This document shows, one piece after another, positions 1 to 7,190 of a stretch of 64,000 nt of DNA. Origin of the DNA: Prevotella sp. (GTDB lineage Bacteria > Bacillota_I > Bacilli_A > ML615J-28 > CAG-313); the NCBI GenBank assembly GCA_023665755.1, contig JAMPDF010000004.1, forward strand, positions 1 through 64,000, written 5' to 3'. The translations under genes and the position numbers were made by a program. The notes beneath the pieces were generated by a model. That model saw only the letters and a program-made list of their open reading frames with translations. It was not told where the DNA came from and made no database searches. Positions within the stretch are counted from its first letter, which is position 1; the number at the start of each line of letters is the position of its first letter.

Positions 1-1310
1 GGCGTGGATTCTGCATATTTACTGTTTAATCCGGGGTCTCTTGCGACGATAAACACAGCATTAGCAACTGCTCGTTCATGTCCATCTGATGGCCGGTTGA
101 TAATTTCAAATTCACCATATCGATTTCTTACAAATAAATTTACACTCCCCCCACTATCTAAATTACAAGCATAAGTTGCCCCAGCAAGACGCATCAATTC
201 ACCTGCTTCAAATAAAGTTACTCCCACTTTTTGATCAAATGGTGTTCCTTTACCATCTACACACATCATAATTAATGATCCATCTGCTTTATATCCAAGT
301 AACGTTCTTGGGTATTTGATATATATATGTGAATCTCCTGTACTAACTGCTTGATGTTGGGCTTTTCCATCTTCTACAACATAATAATTAAACCCTACCG
401 TATGTTGGACATTGTCCCATTCACCATTTAAGTCATATTGACAAACGACTGTAGCCCCCACAATCAAATCGTTTTGCAATTCTTGTTGTCTAGAGACCAA
501 GTAAAACTCCTGTTGGTCTGTTGGTCTTTCTCCAGTTTCGCCTTCTCTTATATCTGCAATTGTACCCTTTAAAAATAGACTACCTTCATCTGACTTTCTA
601 TACAAGTTATAATGACCTATATATACCATGTAACCTGTTAAATCCAATTGTTGATACATATCCTTTGTTAGTAAAGTGATACCATTAGGGTCTATCACTT
701 GGTTGATTTGAGTTATCTTATACTCCTTTTCTTGAAGAGAATCAATATGTAATGTCATTGTACTATCTACAGTAGGTAGTCCCATCTGATAACTATTATC
801 TTCATTTACCCCAAAGACACCTCTATGCACTGCTGGAATACCATTAGGTCTAAGTACGAATCCTTCTTGAACAAATACATTTGTTGGTTCTTTGGTATTT
901 GTTGATGATGCATCTTTGTAGAAATCACCATTGACACCTGCTAAAACAATCCAACCAGGGTGACTTTTTTCATACTCATTAGCCATCAGTGTGGGTTCTT
1001 TTAGACTCCAATTATCTGTGCTATTGGGGCCATATACAACTGTTTGATACGTATTTGCGCTATTTGCGTTACATTCTACCCATTGAACTGTATTGGCATT
1101 CCACTCACCCTTAGTAGTATCCCCATTAAATAATGTCTGAACGATTTCTTTATGTAATGTTACTCCACTATCTATATTGCTATTGATCACTTCTTCTATA
1201 GGCTTTACATAATTCGACTCCATTTTAGCAAATACATCTGACTTTCCAACATTACTGCTTATAATAAATAGAAATCCAATGATATAAAACAAACAAAATA
1301 TCTTTTTCAT
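1..1310 (-). CDS. Secreted phosphodiester glycosidase-like (NAGPA/DUF2233) protein, C-terminus outside window
   Basis: This is the N-terminal ~436 residues of a secreted protein whose 3' end runs off the left edge of the window. The ATG at 1310 follows a GAGGT SD and opens a signal peptide (MKKIFCLFYIIGFLFIIS, cleavage probably after DVFA). The body has the hallmarks of the phosphodiester glycosidase (NAGPA/DUF2233) fold: a GVNGDFY segment near residue 105, a LDSGGS segment near residue 390, and a RPSDGHERAV..A segment close to the edge. Family members include the mammalian enzyme that uncovers mannose-6-phosphate. Bacterial secreted homologues are often linked to exopolysaccharide or wall-glycan turnover, so a glycan role is inferred. 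It has its own SD and lies just downstream of the Sel1-gene terminator, so it is probably a separate unit. A TATACT near 1350 is a possible -10 with no clear -35. Confidence 0.75.
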   Translation of the reverse strand, partial: MKKIFCLFYIIGFLFIISSNVGKSDVFAKMESNYVKPIEEVINSNIDSGVTLHKEIVQTLFNGDTTKGEWNANTVQWVECNANSANTYQTVVYGPNSTDNWSLKEPTLMANEYEKSHPGWIVLAGVNGDFYKDASSTNTKEPTNVFVQEGFVLRPNGIPAVHRGVFGVNEDNSYQMGLPTVDSTMTLHIDSLQEKEYKITQINQVIDPNGITLLTKDMYQQLDLTGYMVYIGHYNLYRKSDEGSLFLKGTIADIREGETGERPTDQQEFYLVSRQQELQNDLIVGATVVCQYDLNGEWDNVQHTVGFNYYVVEDGKAQHQAVSTGDSHIYIKYPRTLLGYKADGSLIMMCVDGKGTPFDQKVGVTLFEAGELMRLAGATYACNLDSGGSVNLFVRNRYGEFEIINRPSDGHERAVANAVFIVARDPGLNSKYAEST

Positions 1311-1370
1311 TATGTACCTCATTTCTTCTCATTTCCCCTTATTAGTATATCATATTTTGATGATTAAAAA

Positions 1371-1425
1371 AAGAAAAACATCTTTAAACAGAACAAAAAC
1401 GTTCCGATTTTAAAGATGTTTTTTG
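1371..1425 (-). terminator. Rho-independent terminator of the Sel1 gene
   Basis: A 15-bp perfect inverted repeat (1374-1388 with 1409-1423) starts just after the stop of the Sel1-repeat gene. On the minus strand it is followed by a T-rich tract. The loop holds a smaller GAAC/GTTC stem. Confidence 0.8.
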
Positions 1426-1429
1426 CGTT

Positions 1430-2686
1430 TTAGGCTAATCTTTGAAGACGAGTCTTGGCATGTTTATTGCCTTTATCGGCAGCTTTAGTATACCATTCAA
1501 TGGCTTTTTGAATGTCTTTTTCGACACCCTTTCCATATTCATAGCAACTACCCAAATTATCTTGTGCCCAGCCATTTCCTTTATTAGCAGCCTTTGTGTA
1601 CCATTCTACGGCTAATTCATAACTTTGATCTACACCATAACCATTAGCGTAACAATCACCTAGTTTATTGATAGCTCCTTCAATATTTTGTTCAGCTGCT
1701 TGTAAATACCATTCTACGGCTTTAGTATAATCTTGTTCTACGCCATAACCGTTGAAATAGCAATTTCCTAAATTGTATTTAGATATATTGTGACCTGCCT
1801 CAGCTGCTTTTTGATAATATCCGAAGGCTTTGTCATAATCTTGGTCTACACCACGACCATAATAATAACAATCTGCTAAACGACTCATTGAATTTTTATT
1901 GCCTGATTCAGCAGATTTTGCAAAGTATTCTACGGCTTTAGTATAATCTTGTTCTACGCCATCACCATAATAGTAGCAATTGGCTAATTTATTTTGAGCC
2001 CATTCATTACCTGCCTCAGCTGCTTTTTCATACCATTTTACAGCCTCACCAAAATCCTTAGCTACACCATTTCCATATGCATAGCAATCACCTAAATTAG
2101 ATTGTGCCAATGCATTCCCAGCTTCAGCAGCTTTAGTATAATACATAGCGGCTTTGGTTTGATCTACCTCAACCCCTTTACCATAATTATAACATTCGCC
2201 TAAATAATAATTTGCCCAGTCACTACCCTTTTCGGCAGATTGTTCGAAATAGTGTATAGCTTGTCCAAAGTCTTGTACTACCCCTTCACCACGATAATAA
2301 CAATTTGCTATGCTTTCTAGTGCATATTCTTGACCTTTATTGGCAGCTTGGCGATACCAATAAACAGCCTTTTTATAGTTTCTTGGAACACCTTGTCCAA
2401 AGTAAAAGCAATCCCCGATTGCATTTTGTGCTTCTGTATGTTCTAACATTGCAGCAAGTTCAAAATAATATGATGCCTTTTTATCATCTTTATCAACACC
2501 AATTCCTGCTTGATATAATTGTGCTAGTTCATATTCAGCCTCAGCAGAATCTAACCTTACTGCTTGTTCATAATAACCTACTGCTAATTCATAATCTTGT
2601 TTCTCAAAGCATTCTTTAGCAAGTACATATACTTGCTCTTTTGTTAACTTTGGTTCATTGTTTTCTAATGTTTCTTTTTTTGCCAT
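1430..2686 (-). CDS. Sel1-like/TPR repeat protein (10 tandem repeats)
   Basis: A 418-aa cytoplasmic protein with no signal peptide or membrane segment. After a TPR-like N-terminal helix pair (residues ~15-50), it consists of ten consecutive 36-residue Sel1 repeats. The pattern is AxxxLGxCYxxGxGVxxDxxKAxxWYxKAAExGN, plus a truncated eleventh at the C-terminus. Sel1/TPR solenoids are protein-protein scaffolds, but no enzymatic domain or partner is encoded beside it, so the specific function is unknown. The ATG is preceded by GGTGAAGGG, and TATAAT (2760-2755, minus strand) is a likely -10 without a good -35. It is monocistronic, with its own terminator. The repeats are very regular, so the DNA also has 108-nt periodicity and could expand or contract. 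Confidence 0.85.
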   Translation of the reverse strand: MAKKETLENNEPKLTKEQVYVLAKECFEKQDYELAVGYYEQAVRLDSAEAEYELAQLYQAGIGVDKDDKKASYYFELAAMLEHTEAQNAIGDCFYFGQGVPRNYKKAVYWYRQAANKGQEYALESIANCYYRGEGVVQDFGQAIHYFEQSAEKGSDWANYYLGECYNYGKGVEVDQTKAAMYYTKAAEAGNALAQSNLGDCYAYGNGVAKDFGEAVKWYEKAAEAGNEWAQNKLANCYYYGDGVEQDYTKAVEYFAKSAESGNKNSMSRLADCYYYGRGVDQDYDKAFGYYQKAAEAGHNISKYNLGNCYFNGYGVEQDYTKAVEWYLQAAEQNIEGAINKLGDCYANGYGVDQSYELAVEWYTKAANKGNGWAQDNLGSCYEYGKGVEKDIQKAIEWYTKAADKGNKHAKTRLQRLA

Positions 2687-2987
2687 AATTTTTTCCCTTC
2701 ACCTGTAAAATTTTTCTATTTTTGACTCCTTCTTCTTTTGACGAGCCGGTTAACATTATACCATTTTTCGATTTTTTTTGAGGTGGATTTGATAATATTT
2801 TTTATCTTTATTTTTGATTTTTTTCATAAATAAATGTACTTTTTTACATTTTATTTCCAAATATTTTTCCGAAACCTATTTCATCAATGAATGAAAAAAT
2901 TCTTTTTTTATATATATGAATTTATCGAACTTCTTTATAACATTTATAAAAAAATTGGTTAGTAAAACCAATTTTTTTACATTTTAA
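2687..2987. other. AT-rich intergenic region between Sel1 and cotJ genes
   Basis: These 301 bases hold the Sel1 gene promoter area (-10 TATAAT complement at 2755-2760) and, at the far end, the terminator of the cotJ unit. Between them is very AT-rich DNA with long T runs. I see no ORF, RNA gene or repeat there. Confidence 0.5.
2945..2980 (-). terminator. Terminator downstream of cotJC
   Basis: A 13-bp A/T-rich hairpin (2948-2960 with 2966-2978) has a central GGTT/AACC core and a short loop. It lies ten bases after the cotJC stop and gives a U-tract on the minus-strand transcript. Confidence 0.75.
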
Positions 2988-3545
2988 TTAATAACCTAAT
3001 TTTTGATAGTGTTCAAGCAATTCTTTAAAACGTTGATAGTGAACAATTTCACGCTGTCTTAAAAAAAGCAATGGTTGTATAACTTCTTGATTATTTGTCA
3101 TTCGAATTAGATTTTCATATACAGCACGTGCTTTTTGTTCTGCTGCCATATCCTCTACAATATTGGCAATCACATCACCTGTGGATGACATATATGCAGT
3201 AGTGTAGGGTTCCCCTGTTGGTGTTTGTGGAAAAACATCTTTTCCATGTTCTGCATAATATCCTGCTAAGCCTGCTGCTTTCAATTCATCTATGGTTGCA
3301 TCTTTCATCAACATATGAATCATCGTTTGCAGCATCTCAATGTGAGCTAATTCCTCAATTCCAATGTCATTTAACAAACTTCTTCCATAGTCATCTGGCA
3401 TAGTAATCCGTTGATTCAAATATCGAATTGCAGCATTAAGTTCTCCTTGTGGGCCACCATATTGACTAACCAGTAATTTAGCCATATTCAAATCCTTTTT
3501 GGTAATATTTAGTGGATATTCTAATAATTTTAAATATTCAACCAT
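2988..3545 (-). CDS. cotJC: CotJC, manganese-catalase-like spore coat protein
   Basis: A 185-aa protein of the CotJC/manganese-catalase family, a ferritin-like four-helix bundle. Metal-ligand motifs are visible: E in GELNAAIRYL, ExxH in EELAHIEML, E in DMAAEQKAR, and ExxxH in REIVHYQRF. In Bacillus, CotJC sits in the spore coat and shows manganese-catalase-type activity. I chose the ATG at 3545, two bases after the cotJB stop, because GGGGGAG sits correctly upstream of it. An in-frame start 13 codons earlier lies inside cotJB and has no SD. The usual first gene cotJA is not separate here (see the upstream gene). Expression during sporulation under SigE is known for the family but not shown by this sequence. 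Confidence 0.88.
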   Translation of the reverse strand: MVEYLKLLEYPLNITKKDLNMAKLLVSQYGGPQGELNAAIRYLNQRITMPDDYGRSLLNDIGIEELAHIEMLQTMIHMLMKDATIDELKAAGLAGYYAEHGKDVFPQTPTGEPYTTAYMSSTGDVIANIVEDMAAEQKARAVYENLIRMTNNQEVIQPLLFLRQREIVHYQRFKELLEHYQKLGY

Positions 3546-3547
3546 GA

Positions 3548-3958
3548 TTATTTCTCCCCCGCAAAAGGCCAGTTGTGTTCCCAAACCCAGTTTTTAGTTA
3601 AATTGTATTTGGACTCCAATGTCAATGGCCCTTCCTTTCTTTCAATTTCTTCTTTCATTTTTCTAAACTCTTCTAAATATTTATTGAAAAGTTCTTTTAC
3701 CACAACATCATCTGGATGAACATCTAGATAAAGTTGCAAATCAATCATAGCAAACAAGAACGCTCTAAGTAACACTTTAGGATCTTTTTCATCTAATTTT
3801 TTAGATACATAATTAGCAAAAGGGTCATAAAGTGCTACATCCATATTTCCTTTTGACAAACCCTCTACTGCTAATGCAAACTTAACACTTGCCCTTTGAT
3901 TATTGGTAAGTTCTTGGTTCAAATGATTGAGATCAAAATAATTAATGTGATTTTGCAT
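3548..3958 (-). CDS. cotJB: CotJB-family spore coat protein with CotJA-like N-terminal extension
   Basis: This 136-aa protein has a CotJB-type C-terminal half: LLRAFLFAMIDLQLYLDVHPDD, then FNKYLEEF, EGPLTLESKYN and a terminal WVWEHNWPF block. CotJB is usually about 85-90 aa. The extra N-terminal ~55 residues contain EGLSKGNMDVALYDPF, which resembles the LYDP region of CotJA, so this may be a CotJA-CotJB fusion. That is an inference from motif shape. The ATG follows GGGAGGAG. The gene starts 52 bases after murB and is tightly coupled to cotJC. A SigE-like -10 (CATA) upstream is possible but weak. Confidence 0.75.
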   Translation of the reverse strand: MQNHINYFDLNHLNQELTNNQRASVKFALAVEGLSKGNMDVALYDPFANYVSKKLDEKDPKVLLRAFLFAMIDLQLYLDVHPDDVVVKELFNKYLEEFRKMKEEIERKEGPLTLESKYNLTKNWVWEHNWPFAGEK

Positions 3959-4010
3959 ATTCTTTCTCCTCCCTTATTAAAATATGTCATTATGAAAAAA
4001 AAGAATGGGC

Positions 4011-4913
4011 TTATCGTAAGATTACCCATTCACATTCTAACTGAATATGCTTTTCATGTAGTGCTTTTTGTTGAATAAATTCTATCAAATCCATCATATC
4101 TTGAAAGGTGGCCTCTTTCTCATTCACTAAAAAATTGGCATGCTTATAACTAATTCTTGCATCGTGCACAGCATAGCCTCTAAGACCAAGCGTGTCGATC
4201 ACTTCCCACGCCTTTCTTGTTGGTGTGTTTTTAAAAGTAGAACCTGCCGTATTTTGACCTATTGGCTGCGTTTCCTTTCGGTTCTTTTTATATGTAATGA
4301 TTTTTTCTAATGGCAACTTCACCGACACCGCTTTCTCTACACAAAAAATAGCCTCAATAATAATACCTTGTTTTTGTTGAAATATGCTTGTTCGATAACC
4401 AAACTGACAGTCTTTTGGATGATAGGTCTTCAATTTTCCATCTTCTAAATAGATGACTTCTTGAATCAAATGAGCTATGTCTTGATGATATGCTCCTGCA
4501 TTCATATAAATCAGTCCCCCAATAGAACCAGGAATGGTAGATAAAAACTCCATTTTGGTATATCCTAGTTTAGACAAATGCGTAGCCAAATGAGCTCCTG
4601 TCACTCCTGCTTCAACTTGAAATACTCCAGGTTTTAATTCGACTATATGATTTAAATACTCAAGTGAAATCACAATTGTTTCAAAGGGTTCATCACTTGC
4701 TAAAATATTTGATCCTTTACCGATTATAAAATAGGGTAATTGTTTTTCTGAAATGTACTTCATGGCCTGCACCAAATGATCTAAAGTATGAGGTATATAT
4801 AAACACTTGATTTTACCCCCAATTTTAAGCGTAGTTAAATCTTTAAAAGATTTATGTGTAACAATATCCCCCAACTGAAATTGATAGATATATGTTATAA
4901 ATTGTGACAACAA
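4011..4913 (-). CDS. murB: UDP-N-acetylenolpyruvoylglucosamine reductase MurB
   Basis: The FAD- and NADPH-dependent enzyme that makes UDP-MurNAc in cytoplasmic peptidoglycan precursor synthesis. The 300-aa sequence has the family blocks in order: TTLKIGG, the FAD-binding IIGKGSNILASDE, SIPGSIGGLIYMNAGAYHQDI (with one T variation), the TAGSTFKNP-like catalytic serine loop (NTAGSTFKNT), and HARISYKHANFLVN near the C-terminus. Translation probably starts at TTG 4913, eight bases after an AGGAGG inside the end of murG. No ATG fits the SD. It is the third gene of ftsW-murG-murB, an order found in dcw clusters of Bacilli. Confidence 0.92.
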   Translation of the reverse strand: MLSQFITYIYQFQLGDIVTHKSFKDLTTLKIGGKIKCLYIPHTLDHLVQAMKYISEKQLPYFIIGKGSNILASDEPFETIVISLEYLNHIVELKPGVFQVEAGVTGAHLATHLSKLGYTKMEFLSTIPGSIGGLIYMNAGAYHQDIAHLIQEVIYLEDGKLKTYHPKDCQFGYRTSIFQQKQGIIIEAIFCVEKAVSVKLPLEKIITYKKNRKETQPIGQNTAGSTFKNTPTRKAWEVIDTLGLRGYAVHDARISYKHANFLVNEKEATFQDMMDLIEFIQQKALHEKHIQLECEWVILR

Positions 4914-4916
4914 ATT

Positions 4917-5987
4917 TTATTCCTCCTTATTCAAATAAACTTCTATGTGTTGCATAAATGTTTGCACAACAAGTGGTGGAGAATACATCTTCAAATTGTG
5001 TTTAATCGTATCATATTGTTGTTCTGCTTTCAAAATCCAGGCAAACAAGCCTTCTTTTGTTAATTGTTGCTCATCTACTAAACAAATCAGATGTTGTTCT
5101 GAGAAATTTTTAGCATTATAATATTGATGGTTTTTGGTAACATGTGGTGAGGGCACTACAATTGATACACTTTTTGTAGCGATGATTTCGAATAAAGTCG
5201 TAGACCCTGCCCTAGAAACAACAATACCTGCTTGTTTTAGTAACGCAAGCATATTAGATGTATAAGGCAGAACTTGATAATGGTATCCTGGTTGTAATTG
5301 CTCTTTGACTTGTTGATAATACTTCTTTCCAGTAATTAGTGTAGTTGTATAAGCATGAGAGGCCTCATGATTTAAAAAAGCGACTGCTTCTTGATTCATA
5401 CAAGCCGATCCAAGACTACCAGAGACAATTAAAAGATTGGATTTAGCTTGATAACAAGATGGAGGAGTCTCTAAAGCAACATCATACCTAGGATTTCCTA
5501 TACAAACTACTTTATCGTTATATTTAGAAGGAATATTCGTGTTTGGAAAAGTTGTGAATATTTTATCCACCTTCTTAAGCACCAACCGATTCGCAAATCC
5601 AACAATACTATTTTGCTCATGTACAATGGTTGGGATACGACAGGCTTGGCTTGCCAATATAGTAATACCACTGACATATCCTCCCATACCAATCGATAAC
5701 ATAATAGATTTTTGTTGAATAATTTTTTTCATTTGTTGATAACTACGATAGTTAACTATGCAATGTTTAGGTAATTTCATCACATTTTTAGGTATACCAT
5801 AAACATGAAAATAGTGTATCTCATCGATATATCCATTGTGTTTTAAAATATCTAAGTCTGCCTCTTTTTGAGTAGCAAAAAAAATAATAGATAAATGAGG
5901 ATATGCTTGCTTGACTTGTTGAATAAAAGAAAGAGCTGGATAAATATGTCCTAATGTTCCTCCACCAGAAAATAAAATCGACGCCAT
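4917..5987 (-). CDS. murG: MurG, undecaprenyl-PP-MurNAc-pentapeptide GlcNAc transferase
   Basis: The glycosyltransferase (GT28) that converts Lipid I to Lipid II on the inner face of the membrane. The 356-aa sequence shows the N-terminal GGTLGHIYPAL loop (usual form GGTGGHIYPAL, one Gly replaced by Leu), VHEQNSIVGFANR with the conserved HEQN, the SGSLG segment opening the second Rossmann domain, SRAGSTTLFEI, and a PSPHVTKNHQ..NA UDP-GlcNAc-binding block. Its ATG overlaps the ftsW stop as TAATG, with GGTGG as SD, so the two are translationally coupled. The Gly-to-Leu change in the Lipid-binding loop is unusual but within family variation. Confidence 0.93.
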   Translation of the reverse strand: MASILFSGGGTLGHIYPALSFIQQVKQAYPHLSIIFFATQKEADLDILKHNGYIDEIHYFHVYGIPKNVMKLPKHCIVNYRSYQQMKKIIQQKSIMLSIGMGGYVSGITILASQACRIPTIVHEQNSIVGFANRLVLKKVDKIFTTFPNTNIPSKYNDKVVCIGNPRYDVALETPPSCYQAKSNLLIVSGSLGSACMNQEAVAFLNHEASHAYTTTLITGKKYYQQVKEQLQPGYHYQVLPYTSNMLALLKQAGIVVSRAGSTTLFEIIATKSVSIVVPSPHVTKNHQYYNAKNFSEQHLICLVDEQQLTKEGLFAWILKAEQQYDTIKHNLKMYSPPLVVQTFMQHIEVYLNKEE

Positions 5988-7090
5988 TAATCCACCATTC
6001 CTTGCTCTGTATACTGACTAATATTGATGACTAAACCTAAAAATACAAGAGTCAACACTAAACTAGATCCACCATAAGAAATAATAGGTAGAGTAATCCC
6101 TGTAACAGGTAATAGACCAATAACTACCCCTATATTGATAAATACTTGAACAAATAAAGATAGACCTATGCCAAGTGATAAAAATTTTAAATATAGCTGA
6201 TCTACATTTACAGATATTTTAATAATTTTGATGCATAAAAACAAAAATAAGCCTAGTAAAATGACGCCGCCAATTAATCCTAATTCTTCACAAACAATAG
6301 CAAAAATAAAATCATTTTGAGGTTCTGGTAAGAAAAAGTGCTTTTGCATACTTTTATTGTATCCTAAGCCAAAAAGTCCACTTGGTGCAATAGCAAACAA
6401 GGCTTGAATGCCTTGAAATCCACTACCTAAAGGATCACTCCATGGATCTAAAAAAGCAAAAATACGCGTCAACCGGTAAGGCGCACTGGCAATTAAAGCA
6501 ATCAACCCCACTACACCTAGTCCAATCAAAATCAAAAAATATTTCCATCTTCCTCCTGCATTAAAAAGCAATAGAATACTAGATAAAACAAGTACGAGCC
6601 CTGTACCAAAATCGGGTTGTAGCATAATTAAACCAAATGAAGATATGATTAAAAATAATACTTGAATAAATGGCCAAGGTTTTTGTAGATCTTTGTGATG
6701 GCGCGATAAATATTTGGATAAGAGTAGAATAATAGATAATTTCATAAATTCTGATGGTTGAATCGAAAAAGACCCTATACCAATCCAAGATCTTGCTCCA
6801 CCTCTTACTCTTCCAATTCCTGGTATCAATACTAAAATGAGGAGGAGTAAAGAAATAATATATATAACTGTTGTCGCTCGAAATACCTTCCGAATATCTA
6901 GATGGATGACCAAAAACATAAGGGCAACCCCTATAAGAGCAAAAATACATTGTCTTTTCAAAAAATAAGCTTTATCATTATATTTATACAATGCCACAAT
7001 GTTGCTTGCACTATAAACCATAAAAAGGCCAAAAACAACCAAAAGCAGTACTACAATTAAAATACTATAATCTATCTTATGTTTCTTCAA
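5987..7090 (-). CDS. ftsW: FtsW/SpoVE/RodA-family lipid II glycan polymerase
   Basis: A SEDS-family peptidoglycan glycosyltransferase with about ten membrane helices, ~367 aa. Signatures are DYSILIVVLLLVVFGLFMVYSAS at the start, the IQPSEFMKL loop, PEPQNDFIFAIVCEELG, and the C-terminal GLLPVTGITLPIISYGGSS. FtsW and SpoVE cannot be separated by sequence. Its position upstream of murG-murB matches spoVE in Bacillus, and cotJ genes follow. Start choice: TTG at 7090 preceded by GGGTGAT. A GTG at 7099 in the same frame would add three residues but has no SD. No convincing housekeeping promoter was found in the ~50 bases up to the preceding terminator. Confidence 0.88.
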   Translation of the reverse strand: MKKHKIDYSILIVVLLLVVFGLFMVYSASNIVALYKYNDKAYFLKRQCIFALIGVALMFLVIHLDIRKVFRATTVIYIISLLLLILVLIPGIGRVRGGARSWIGIGSFSIQPSEFMKLSIILLLSKYLSRHHKDLQKPWPFIQVLFLIISSFGLIMLQPDFGTGLVLVLSSILLLFNAGGRWKYFLILIGLGVVGLIALIASAPYRLTRIFAFLDPWSDPLGSGFQGIQALFAIAPSGLFGLGYNKSMQKHFFLPEPQNDFIFAIVCEELGLIGGVILLGLFLFLCIKIIKISVNVDQLYLKFLSLGIGLSLFVQVFINIGVVIGLLPVTGITLPIISYGGSSLVLTLVFLGLVINISQYTEQGMVD

Positions 7091-7140
7091 GATTATCACC
7101 CATTCATTTTATGAAACGATATGCCCCACTATGACTAAAA

Positions 7141-7173
7141 GAAAAAGAGATGATATTTTCATATCACCTCTTC
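7141..7173 (-). terminator. Terminator of the 7191-9368 secreted protein gene
   Basis: A 12-bp stem with one G-U pair (7145-7156 with 7161-7172) and a four-base loop, followed on the minus strand by a T run. It separates this gene from ftsW downstream. Confidence 0.75.
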
Positions 7174-7190
7174 TATTATATGATTGATCT

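Noticed and set aside
1430..2686. 108-nt DNA periodicity that could look like a CRISPR array or tandem repeat
   Set aside because: It is fully explained by in-frame 36-residue Sel1 repeats with codon variation. There are no constant repeat/spacer units and no cas genes.
7090..7131. SigE-like promoter (TCATAGT, 14 bases, CATAAAAT) upstream of ftsW/spoVE
   Set aside because: The -10 ends at 7106, so transcription would start at about the start codon and leave no SD. The match is probably chance in AT-rich DNA.
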